From the NCBI GenBank assembly GCA_934589525.1, contig CAKTOB010000002.1, positions 62,001 to 126,000 on the forward strand: a stretch of DNA of 64,000 nucleotides, in the 5' to 3' direction. The position numbers were made by a program, and so were the translations under genes. The DNA comes from an uncultured Oscillospiraceae bacterium (GTDB lineage: Bacteria; Bacillota; Clostridia; Oscillospirales; Oscillospiraceae). This document shows, one piece after another, positions 41,607 through 48,770 of this stretch; position 1 is the first letter of the stretch; each line of letters opens with the position of its first letter. The notes under the pieces were generated by a model that was not told the origin of the DNA, ran no database searches, and worked only from the letters and a program-made list of their open reading frames with translations.

Positions 41607-42521
41607 CTATGAAATGGAAATTGGAATCAAATATTGCTGTGTATCGTGATAATTGCGCATCAAAGAGGGCATGTCCTCCTTATTGTATCGCTCCTCCAAC
41701 CGCACCACCAGCGTGTAGTCTCCACCCGGAATAAAATCGTTCCAAGCAAGCCAGAATTCCCCGGAGCCATCCATTTCAATAGGAATCGAAAGGCCATACA
41801 CCTGGGATTCCTCCAGAAACCTCTGTTCCGGTTCCGCAACCAGGTAAAAATCTGTAAGATACAAGCTGCCAAAGTTCTGGCCGTCATGCTGAACGGTTTT
41901 CAGAGTAATTCCCTGGTCCGTTGCTTCCAACGGCACAAATGTAACTCCCCAATCTTCCAGGTCTAGGTATGCACCTGTTTCCAGGTCACTGTAGCCAATT
42001 GGAGTTGGTTTCAGCTTCTTCGGCGTTGTTACAATAAAGCGATTGATGGCGTATTCGTTTCCGTCCGGAACTTCATAAACATCGTGAATCACAACCAGCA
42101 TGTAGTCGGGATACGTATAAGTGAATTTCGTCAGGCCATTGTATGTACATTGCCCTTCTACACAATTTTCCTTTCGGGCATCCTCCCTGGCCCAGGCTGT
42201 GACTTCCTCAATGGAGCATAGCCCTCCCATAACAGCCTGCTCCAACGGAACGGACTTGCCGTTTAACTCGATACAGACATTTGAAACGCCCTCATAACTG
42301 ATGGTTCCGTTATATTGCCCATTCATCTGTGACGGAAGAATATTCAAGGACTCCTGTGACACTTCAACTTGAATGTGCAGTTTGCCCGTCTGTCCCTCGG
42401 TAACAGCAGCAGGGTTACTTTGACAGCCGGAAAAAATAATGAGTGTCAGCAGTAGAAAGCTGCATAGCACGGAAAAACAATGACCTATATTTTTACAGTG
42501 TAAGTCCTTTTCTTTTATCAT
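41607..42521 (-). CDS. Lipoprotein of unknown function (agr island)
   Basis: A 304-aa lipoprotein with no recognised family. Seen: a lipoprotein signal 'FSVLCSFLLLTLIIFSGC' with Cys near residue 33, then a strand-rich soluble protein with 'CIELNGKSVPLEQAVMGG' and a repeated pattern of aromatic beta strands ('FTYTYPDYMLVVIHDVYEV'), ending 'QQYLIPISIS'. Its start overlaps the stop of the preceding secreted-protein gene by 4 bp. AT-rich codon use like the rest of the island. It is the last gene of the agrB transcription unit and may be an output or immunity function of the quorum system (inference). Confidence 0.75.
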   Translation of the reverse strand: MIKEKDLHCKNIGHCFSVLCSFLLLTLIIFSGCQSNPAAVTEGQTGKLHIQVEVSQESLNILPSQMNGQYNGTISYEGVSNVCIELNGKSVPLEQAVMGGLCSIEEVTAWAREDARKENCVEGQCTYNGLTKFTYTYPDYMLVVIHDVYEVPDGNEYAINRFIVTTPKKLKPTPIGYSDLETGAYLDLEDWGVTFVPLEATDQGITLKTVQHDGQNFGSLYLTDFYLVAEPEQRFLEESQVYGLSIPIEMDGSGEFWLAWNDFIPGGDYTLVVRLEERYNKEDMPSLMRNYHDTQQYLIPISIS

Positions 42522-43237
42522 AGAAAGTTTACATGGGAGAACGTCATACAGTCTTTCCCAACATCAATATAAAGCTCTGTTTGCCGCGAATAGTATGCTC
42601 CCGGTCCAAATTGATAAGTCGCACGGAAAACTGCATATGCTAGATTAGAGCTCGTTTCTTTGTAAACAGGCGTTCCATATAGGCTACATCCTTTCCAGTC
42701 GTTGTAGCAGTTAATTTCCCCTGTCTTATTAATATAATCATAGCCATTGTATACAATTGTGTAAGTAAAATTACTAATTTGAAAATATCCATTTACACCT
42801 GGATGTGTCCCTTTAATATTTAATGTATGTTGCTCCGTTTTTTGTCCGGTAACAACATAATCTCTCGTTATTTCTGTCGCAGGTGGTTTATCTAATTCAT
42901 CAAGCAAGTCACTTCGAGAATTTGAAACCTCTAATCCATCCCCCTCTACAGATGTCAAAAATACAGTTCCATCTTCATACTGAGAGTAGATTACGCATAT
43001 ATTTTCAGATGCTTTGCGTGCTTCAGTATATACGATGGCTGGATTACTTGATGCGCGTGTAAAAGGATTGGGCACAACAGGATGGAGTATGGAATCTGCA
43101 AATTCAGGGAAAGTTTCACACGCCAACTGGAGTAGTTCATTTTCTTCATTGCTACAGACATCAGCTGCAAATGTTGTTAGTGGAATCGTAGAAAGCATTA
43201 TACATACAACAAGGCAGAAAGATAACAGTTTTTTCAT
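42518..43237 (-). CDS. Secreted protein of unknown function (agr island)
   Basis: 239 aa. Seen: signal peptide 'KKLLSFCLVVCIMLSTIPLTTFAA' with cleavage after AFAA-like 'TFAA'; then a soluble domain with 'ENICVIYSQYEDGTVFLTSVEGDG' and tyrosine-rich strands near the C terminus ('RATYQFGPGAYYSRQTELYIDV'). No anchor is seen. ATG 43237 has AGGAGG 7 bases upstream, and this site lies inside the end of the 59-aa ORF upstream. No family is recognised. Being downstream of agrBD on the same transcript, it could be a quorum-controlled exoprotein. Confidence 0.75.
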   Translation of the reverse strand: MKKLLSFCLVVCIMLSTIPLTTFAADVCSNEENELLQLACETFPEFADSILHPVVPNPFTRASSNPAIVYTEARKASENICVIYSQYEDGTVFLTSVEGDGLEVSNSRSDLLDELDKPPATEITRDYVVTGQKTEQHTLNIKGTHPGVNGYFQISNFTYTIVYNGYDYINKTGEINCYNDWKGCSLYGTPVYKETSSNLAYAVFRATYQFGPGAYYSRQTELYIDVGKDCMTFSHVNFL

Positions 43238-43413
43238 AATAATCCTCCTTTGTTTTTAGAAGTAATAACTATCAACCCGTGCCCTTTGTCACTGATAGCC
43301 TGCGACAAGTTTTCACCGACCTCCAGATGCGCACCGTTCTGGAAATCCAGGGCATATATGAACCGCTGATCAGGCAATTCATACCTGGAAAACATTGCAA
43401 GGCCTTGATTCAT
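43234..43413 (-). CDS. Hidden 59-aa ORF between agrD and the exoprotein gene
   Basis: An open frame that begins 4 bp after the agrD stop and ends on an ATGA overlap with the next gene. Seen: 'MNQGLAMFSRYELPDQRF' at the start and 'GENLSQAISDKGHGLIVI' towards the end; no signal or helix of membrane type. There is no clear ribosome-binding site, so translation would rely on coupling to agrD. Tight packing on both sides argues for a real gene. Codons are less AT-rich than its neighbours, which argues for a remnant. Function unknown. Confidence 0.45.
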   Translation of the reverse strand: MNQGLAMFSRYELPDQRFIYALDFQNGAHLEVGENLSQAISDKGHGLIVITSKNKGGLL

Positions 43414-43417
43414 AGGC

Positions 43418-43558
43418 CTAAAGTAATTCTTCTGGAATATCGGGCTGGTAGGATAAAAAACAGCATGTATTTGAAACGCTGTTTATTGCCAGCATCAGTG
43501 CTAAACTTGCTGCACAACTCATGATTTTTTGAATCAGGTTTCTGCTTTTTTTGCTCAT
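43418..43558 (-). CDS. agrD: AgrD-type cyclic autoinducer propeptide
   Basis: 46 aa. Seen: basic amphipathic leader 'MSKKSRNLIQKIMSCAASLA', a core 'NTCCFLSYQPDIPEELL' with Cys-Cys, hydrophobic residues and then the charged 'QPDIPEEL' tail. This is the standard AgrD layout: a thiolactone-forming Cys, a short ring, and a C-terminal recognition segment with Gln-Pro and Pro-Glu-Glu that AgrB cleaves. The mature signal probably contains CFLSY or CCFLSY. ATG 43558 has AGAGG 8 bases upstream and lies 41 bp after agrB. Confidence 0.9.
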   Translation of the reverse strand: MSKKSRNLIQKIMSCAASLALMLAINSVSNTCCFLSYQPDIPEELL

Positions 43559-43599
43559 AAGAAATACCTCTTTTCTATATTTGTCATCTTTTTAAATAA

Positions 43600-44184
43600 T
43601 TACATGGTATGCATTATTTTTCTCATTATCACAACAGCTAATATTGAAATATCAGCTGCAAAAACACCCATGAAATACATCATGACATAAATCGTATTAT
43701 TTACTTTCATCATCACAAGTGCCGCCGAAAAAGCGATAGCACACCATGAAATTACAAGGCATCTTTTTCGATTTCTTTGGCGCAATTGTCTGGACAGTGG
43801 TTTATTCTTTGTCTCTACTGGCGCAAAGAAATACATTACCGCAAACGAAGTAATCGCCATGATAATGTGTATATTTCGCATCAAGGCAATTATTTTTCCA
43901 GAATAAAGCAGAACTAGAAATACAGCAGAAAACATAAAGATACACGTAAAATGTGTTTTTGCATGGTATCCTCCTCCTGTTATCCGTAATGGGATAAAGC
44001 CTATCAAATACGGTAACCACGCATATTGAAATTCACTCAACGCTGAAAGTAATATTAGCCAGAAGATACCAACAACACTTGAAATTAACAATTCGAATCC
44101 ATATATATATGTTTTCTCGGATTCTGCTGGGATTATTTGGTTCTCCTTTAATCTCTTGCAAATCCATACAGCAATGTTATAAAT
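43600..44184 (-). CDS. agrB: AgrB-type autoinducer peptidase/exporter (probable ATT start)
   Basis: A membrane cysteine protease that trims and cyclises AgrD. Seen: 'ITGGGYHAKTHFTC' with catalytic His and, eight residues later, Cys, between hydrophobic helices; six or so membrane segments; and a C-terminal 'IMRKIMHTM'. The frame can be read up to an ATG at 44277, but that adds 31 residues not found in AgrB proteins and covers a promoter (44216-44244). GGAGGG at 44196-44191 sits 6 bases before an ATT codon at 44184, giving a 194-aa protein of normal AgrB length. The start is inferred. The stop and family are firm. Confidence 0.88.
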   Translation of the reverse strand: MYNIAVWICKRLKENQIIPAESEKTYIYGFELLISSVVGIFWLILLSALSEFQYAWLPYLIGFIPLRITGGGYHAKTHFTCIFMFSAVFLVLLYSGKIIALMRNIHIIMAITSFAVMYFFAPVETKNKPLSRQLRQRNRKRCLVISWCAIAFSAALVMMKVNNTIYVMMYFMGVFAADISILAVVIMRKIMHTM

Positions 44185-44215
44185 ACAATTCCCTCCATCA
44201 TTTTCCTCTGACAAC

Positions 44216-44244
44216 AGTATATATAGATTTTGTATTTCATTCAA
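44216..44244 (-). promoter_or_regulatory. Candidate promoter of agrBD and cargo genes
   Basis: TTGAAT (44244-44239), 17 bp, TATACT (44221-44216) on the minus strand. It falls inside the longest agrB frame and so argues for the shorter protein. Confidence 0.5.
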
Positions 44245-44359
44245 GATGCTTGGCATGAATGGTACGTATAGCGGCATATCTGGTCATCTATCCTCAAGAA
44301 AGCACACGCTTTGGATAATAAGAAGGCTACAGCATCATGAATTGAAGTAAGCTGATTTG

Positions 44360-44393
44360 AACAGCATATGCAACAGATTTAGAACAGATTTAG
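44360..44393. promoter_or_regulatory. Triple AACAG direct repeat (possible LytTR regulator site)
   Basis: AACAG at 44360, 44372 and 44383, the last two as part of 'AACAGATTTAG' repeated in tandem. The spacing of 11-12 bp puts them on one face of the helix. They sit between the divergent agrB and regulator promoters. LytTR proteins such as AgrA bind direct repeats of this size, so the regulator at 44522-45220 is the obvious candidate. Confidence 0.4.
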
Positions 44394-44455
44394 GAAGGGA
44401 ACACACAGCAAAAAGGTCTTGCGGACAGGCTGAACATTTCCCTCAGTTTAGCCCC

Positions 44456-44484
44456 TTGTTATCCATCTCCTATTCCTGTATAAT
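44456..44484 (+). promoter_or_regulatory. Promoter of the agr-type regulator/kinase pair
   Basis: TTGTTA (44456-44461), 17 bp, TATAAT (44479-44484), 38 bp before the regulator ATG. Confidence 0.7.
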
Positions 44485-44521
44485 GACAATGGATAATAAA
44501 AAGAAGCAGGTGACAGCTAAA

Positions 44522-45220
44522 ATGAGCATACTTCGCATTGCCGTATGTGATGATGATTCGGTAGATCTTTCCAACACGATTGGAATGATAGAGAGGTACG
44601 ATAAAAACAATTCATTTGATATTGTTCCTTTTACGCAAGCCAGCGCATTATTAAACGAATCAGATACCAGTGCATTTGACATTTTACTGCTCGATATTGA
44701 GATGGAAGCACCGAACGGCTATGATGTTGCCAAACAGATTGCAGTCACTTCTTCATCTCCACCAGTGATTATTTTTGTAACTAAGAGCAGTGCCTACACG
44801 CTAAAAGGCTATGGTATCGCTCTGCGATACTTGCAAAAACCGCTGGACAAGACTTTATTGGAAGAAGCCTTAGATGCCTCTGTGCAAGAAGCAACCGCAC
44901 ATCGGCTCTACTTTACATCTGACGATAAAACAGTAGTTCTTCCGCTGCGAAAGATTCTCTACATCGAGATGTACGGGCATTATGCAACTATCCATACATA
45001 TTCATCTGAATACCGTGTACGAAGCACCTTGAGAGACATCCAAAACAAACTTCCGCAGGGTTATTTCTCCCTCCCGCACAAAAGTGTTTTGGTAAATTTT
45101 GAGCATGTACTCTCCGCTTCAAAAAATGAGATTCAAATGGCTAATGGTGCAATAATCCCCATTAGCAGACACAGATACAAAGAATTCAATGCGGCTTTTT
45201 TTCATTTCTTGGAGAGGTGA
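44522..45220 (+). CDS. AgrA-like response regulator (receiver-LytTR)
   Basis: A 232-aa regulator. Seen: receiver domain with 'IAVCDDDSVD' and phospho-acceptor Asp in 'ILLLDIEMEAPNGYDVA' near residue 58, then a LytTR DNA-binding domain from about residue 130 ('ILYIEMYGHYATIHTYSSEYRVRSTLRDIQNKLPQGYFSLPHKSVLVNFEHV'). This is the AgrA/VirR layout. ATG 44522 with AGGTGA upstream is chosen because the longer frame (from 44357) covers the promoter. It precedes the kinase gene by 6 bp and diverges from agrB. It probably activates agrB when the peptide accumulates. Confidence 0.93.
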   Translation: MSILRIAVCDDDSVDLSNTIGMIERYDKNNSFDIVPFTQASALLNESDTSAFDILLLDIEMEAPNGYDVAKQIAVTSSSPPVIIFVTKSSAYTLKGYGIALRYLQKPLDKTLLEEALDASVQEATAHRLYFTSDDKTVVLPLRKILYIEMYGHYATIHTYSSEYRVRSTLRDIQNKLPQGYFSLPHKSVLVNFEHVLSASKNEIQMANGAIIPISRHRYKEFNAAFFHFLER

Positions 45221-45226
45221 CAGCAA

Positions 45227-46489
45227 ATGTATCTTCTATCAGAAATCATCGGTGTCATATCTGAGGTTTGCATTATCCATATTTTTGTCCAGGGTATCTT
45301 CTCCGAAAAGAAATGTTCCCCCATTGGATTATTGCTTGCGTATATCGGGTACGGAATCGGTCTTTTGATTCTATCTTTTGTCGGCAATGCTGCCATCCTG
45401 CGTATCGCCTTTTGCTGTCTTGGAATAATTCTTCTAATTTTCTTCTTCTATGTTTCAAAAGGAACGCAAGCGTTATTTATTGGGATCGCCTTTTGCGCAA
45501 TCTACATGCTGATCGATGTCGGAGTCTTTTTATTGGCATCTCTTTTTCACATAGATGGCAGTCTGATAATGTCCGAGGGCGTTTCCCGCTGTGTGTATAT
45601 TGCTACAACACATATCATCCTCCTTGCCGTAATCTCCATCGTACTAAGCTTTGTCAGAAACAAATCAAACGCAATTACTTTTTCCTTGATTCTGATTCTT
45701 TCGCCGGGATATATTATCAGTATTCTCCTGGGCTTGTCGTTTTGTCAATACCTCCAAATTTCCGGGGATGAACTTCATCTTCCCTTTTTATTCGCTTCTA
45801 TGGCCTTGTTATATATGAACATTGTCTTGGTTTTCTATGCGCAACAGGCCAAGTTATCAGCTGACACACGCCGGGAAATAGAAATAGCTGAACACCACTA
45901 TAAAATGCAGGAACTCTATTATCGTCAGTTGCAAAATGAGCAAAACGAAACCCGTGCGCTCTTTCATGACATCAGCAAACGAATGGCTGCAATGAACGAA
46001 CTGGTTCGTGAGAATAGCTCCGAGCAGGCCCATGAGCTGCTATCTGAGACGAAAGGGCTTTACGAAAACATTGGAAATGTTGTTGATGTTGGAAACAGTG
46101 TCATAAGTGCGATTCTGAACGAGTATAAAGAGCGAACACAACAAGAAGGCATTGCTTTTTCTTTCTCTGTAAGTGTTCCGGAACAACTCCAAATTTCCGC
46201 TGTCGATTGCTATATTCTCCTGGGAAACACGCTGGATAATGCAATTGAGGGAGCATTATCTGTCCCAGATGGAGAACGGCGGATCCATTTGCAGCTCCGT
46301 CAACATCAAAAAACGCTGTTCTACAAAATTGAAAACACTTGTACTGAGGGCCACGCAACCAGAAAACGCAATAGAAATCATGGTTACGGTCTGAAAAATG
46401 TACATAAGTGCATTGACAAGTACTCCGGAGAAATGGTAACCTCTTATGAAAATGGTTGCTTTTGTTTTACATCACGAATAACCTGTTAA
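45227..46489 (+). CDS. AgrC-like peptide-sensing histidine kinase
   Basis: A 420-aa kinase. Seen: six to seven N-terminal membrane helices (residues 1-205); a helical linker with 'YKMQELYYRQLQNEQNETRALFHDISKRM' whose 'FHDISK' His is the phosphorylation site; and an HATPase_c_5 type domain with 'LGNTLDNAIEGAL' (N-box) and 'NHGYGLKNV' (G-box). This is the AgrC/ComD family (HPK10), which senses cyclic or linear peptides through the membrane domain. ATG 45227 follows GAGAGGTGACAGCAA. Its ligand should be the AgrD peptide made at 43418-43558. Confidence 0.93.
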   Translation: MYLLSEIIGVISEVCIIHIFVQGIFSEKKCSPIGLLLAYIGYGIGLLILSFVGNAAILRIAFCCLGIILLIFFFYVSKGTQALFIGIAFCAIYMLIDVGVFLLASLFHIDGSLIMSEGVSRCVYIATTHIILLAVISIVLSFVRNKSNAITFSLILILSPGYIISILLGLSFCQYLQISGDELHLPFLFASMALLYMNIVLVFYAQQAKLSADTRREIEIAEHHYKMQELYYRQLQNEQNETRALFHDISKRMAAMNELVRENSSEQAHELLSETKGLYENIGNVVDVGNSVISAILNEYKERTQQEGIAFSFSVSVPEQLQISAVDCYILLGNTLDNAIEGALSVPDGERRIHLQLRQHQKTLFYKIENTCTEGHATRKRNRNHGYGLKNVHKCIDKYSGEMVTSYENGCFCFTSRITC

Positions 46490-46563
46490 GAAAGCTCTTG
46501 CTGATTAAACTTCTTTCTCAAGCACAGGCCTGTAAACGTTGCTAAGCTTTTGAGAGAAACTTT

Positions 46564-46600
46564 CACCCCCGGTTTCAAAGCGAAACCGGGGGTGCTTTTT
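46564..46600 (+). terminator. Terminator of the regulator/kinase operon
   Basis: CACCCCCGGTTTC and GAAACCGGGGGTG, 13 bp perfect arms, then GCTTTTTTAT. The T-run reaches the stop codon of the convergent HD-domain gene. Confidence 0.9.
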
Positions 46601-47064
46601 TATCGGTGGATGAACCCTGAGAAGGTTTCCCGGGCGGCGCAGACCTTGTCGGCGGTACACAGCAGCACGCTTTCCCGGTACCGGGGCAGGGTCCGGTTCA
46701 TGGGGAACATGTGGGAGAGGATCATATTCCGCTCCACCGGGTTCAGGCCAAAGTCTCTTTGGGCGTTGGCCATGGCCAGGCGGGCATGCCAGAAGCCGTG
46801 AAGAGGGCGGCCCTTGACCTTTACATGCCAGTCATACAAAAAGTAATCGTGGAGCAGGGCCCCCCGTACCAGGGTCCGGGTATCTGTCCGCAGCCGGAAC
46901 AGGGCCGCCAGCCGCAGGCACATCAGGGCCACCGCCACACTGTGGTCATACACCGTCACGGTGCCGTGCTGATAAAACCGCTTTTCCTGGTCCATGCCCC
47001 GGGAAGAGAGAATATCCCCCGCATATTTTTGGAGCATCCGCTCCCGTTGGTCTTTTGCTGTCAT
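46600..47064 (-). CDS. HD-domain phosphohydrolase-like protein
   Basis: 154 aa. Seen: 'YDHSVAVALMCLRLAALF' followed by 'LVRGALLHDYFLYDWH' (HD pair) and a later 'HARLAMANA' and 'LSHMFP', giving the His/His-Asp metal ligands of the HD fold. It is soluble and lacks a GAF/PAS sensor. Substrate is unknown; similar stand-alone HD proteins hydrolyse nucleotides. 21 bp downstream of the flippase gene, so probably co-transcribed with it. Confidence 0.82.
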   Translation of the reverse strand: MTAKDQRERMLQKYAGDILSSRGMDQEKRFYQHGTVTVYDHSVAVALMCLRLAALFRLRTDTRTLVRGALLHDYFLYDWHVKVKGRPLHGFWHARLAMANAQRDFGLNPVERNMILSHMFPMNRTLPRYRESVLLCTADKVCAARETFSGFIHR

Positions 47065-47085
47065 TGCGCCTCCAAAGATTTGAGC

Positions 47086-48624
47086 TTATTCAAAACGGCG
47101 CTGGGAAATTCTTGCCAGTACCTTTTCATACAAATAGCGGAAGGCCTCGGTCTTCCGGTTTACCAGCAGCATGAGTCCGTTGGGCACCAGCAGGCACAAA
47201 ACGCCCCGCATCAAAAAATCTCCCCAGAGCCCCAGGCCCGCCATATTGGACAGCACCAGGATGATCCCATAGGAGAGGGCCACGATGCCCAAATGGATGC
47301 CCTGCCGCAGGAAATAGGGCAGGCTGGAGCATTCAAAGATCCGCTTGTGCAGAAGATAGGGCTCAAACCAGAAGGAAGTGGCGAGCCTTGACACAGAGGT
47401 GGCCGCCAGAATGCCGGTAAGGCCGAACCGAACCCCCAGGAAATAGGACAGCACCAGGTTGATGCCCGCGGCGTAGAGCAGGATGTTCTTGGTCTCCCGG
47501 AACAGGCCCGTGGTGTTCCGGTAGCTCCACACCGGGGTCAGGACATTGGGCAGGAAGAAGTTCAGGCAGATGACGCTGACGGTAGACATGGGCAGCAGCC
47601 AGTCTTCCCCGGCCCAAAGGCGAATAAAGGGGTTGTACAGCGCCAAAAGAGACAAGGTGCAGAAGGTGGTGAGCCAGGTAAAGGCCAGGGAGTAGGCGTC
47701 AAAGACCCGGTGCTTCTGCTCCTTCGTGCCCACGGCGTTCAGATTGCCGATGGAGCCCAGCACCGCCTGGTTGACGGTATTGGTAAAGCCCGTGACCACC
47801 ATGGTCTGGATCATGGAATAGTTGTCCAGAATGCCCACGGTGGCGGTGCTGATCATGGAGGAAATATAGAGGTTATCCGTGCCGTTCAGCAGCTGTCCCC
47901 CGGCTTTATAGGAGAACATATGCCGCACGTCCCGGAAAATGGACTTCTTTTCCTCCCGGGGCAGCTCCGCCTTTTCCCGGATAAAGGGGTACAGAGCATC
48001 GGCCTTGCGGGAGACATAGAAGTTGTTGGCCACGGTCATGGTGATCTGCACCGTCAGGTACACCGTAAAATTCCGGGTGGTCAGCAGCAGGACGATCTGG
48101 GCCGCCGTGGTCAGCAGCTTGAAGAGCATGGTGTATTTGGAAATCAAATACCGCTTCTGGTCCGCCTGGATGATGCTGGATTTGTAAACCAGAAGGTAGG
48201 AGCAAACGGAGTTTGCCAGGAACATGAGATAATACAGCACCAGATGGAAGCTGTCGATCTCGGATTTCACCAGCACCCGCAGGAAGGGCACCAGGGCCAG
48301 GCCGATAGAACCCACCGTCAGGGCGATGATCCGGTAGATGGTTTTATAGTAGCCCATGAGGGCTGTCAGCCGTTTGGTATCCCCCTGGGCCAGAGGCTTG
48401 TAGAGGGAGAACACCACCACATCCGCAAGCCCCAGCTCCGTCAGGGATAGCACGTCCAGAATGCTGGTATACAGGCCGTTGACACCCAGGTATTCTTCTC
48501 CCAGCACCCGCATAAATACGGTACGGGACACAAAGCCCAAGAGCGTCACCACCAGCTGGGCCGCCGCTCCGAAGCGGAAATTCCGGAAGGTATTGCTGAG
48601 CCGGGATTCATTGTTTTTATCCAC
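47086..48624 (-). CDS. Polysaccharide flippase (MOP/Wzx-like)
   Basis: A 512-aa protein with about 12-14 membrane helices. Seen: 'TFRNFRFGAAAQLVVTLLGFVSRTVFMRVLGEEYLGVNGLY' at the N terminus, typical of oligosaccharide flippases, and a central loop 'IREKAELPREEKKSIFRDVRHMFSYKAGGQLLNGTDN'. It moves lipid-linked glycans across the membrane. No glycosyltransferase cluster is adjacent, so the glycan is unknown; the next gene is an acyltransferase that may modify it. Confidence 0.88.
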   Translation of the reverse strand: MDKNNESRLSNTFRNFRFGAAAQLVVTLLGFVSRTVFMRVLGEEYLGVNGLYTSILDVLSLTELGLADVVVFSLYKPLAQGDTKRLTALMGYYKTIYRIIALTVGSIGLALVPFLRVLVKSEIDSFHLVLYYLMFLANSVCSYLLVYKSSIIQADQKRYLISKYTMLFKLLTTAAQIVLLLTTRNFTVYLTVQITMTVANNFYVSRKADALYPFIREKAELPREEKKSIFRDVRHMFSYKAGGQLLNGTDNLYISSMISTATVGILDNYSMIQTMVVTGFTNTVNQAVLGSIGNLNAVGTKEQKHRVFDAYSLAFTWLTTFCTLSLLALYNPFIRLWAGEDWLLPMSTVSVICLNFFLPNVLTPVWSYRNTTGLFRETKNILLYAAGINLVLSYFLGVRFGLTGILAATSVSRLATSFWFEPYLLHKRIFECSSLPYFLRQGIHLGIVALSYGIILVLSNMAGLGLWGDFLMRGVLCLLVPNGLMLLVNRKTEAFRYLYEKVLARISQRRFE

Positions 48625-48697
48625 AGGATACCCCCTTACTTGTGGAGTGTTCCGGCTTCTCCCCCTTCCGGGTGCCGCCGCTCCTTAATTTTTCCCT

Positions 48698-48726
48698 ATT
48701 CTACCGCAAAATCCACCAATTTACAA
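48698..48726 (-). promoter_or_regulatory. Promoter of the flippase-HD operon
   Basis: TTGTAA (48726-48721), 17 bp, TAGAAT (48703-48698), about 74 bp before the flippase start. Confidence 0.65.
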
Positions 48727-48730
48727 GTGC

Positions 48731-48762
48731 AAAAATCCGCCGCAGCCAGGGGGCCGCAGCGG
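48731..48762 (-). terminator. Terminator of the acyltransferase gene
   Basis: CCGCTGCGG and CTGCGGCGG arms, short loop, then ATTTTTG in minus direction. 9 bp after the stop codon. Confidence 0.75.
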
Positions 48763-48770
48763 AAAAGGAT

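Noticed and set aside
43279-43524. 81-codon plus-strand frame opposite agrD
   Set aside because: Opposite to agrD and the coupled 59-aa frame; no ribosome-binding site.
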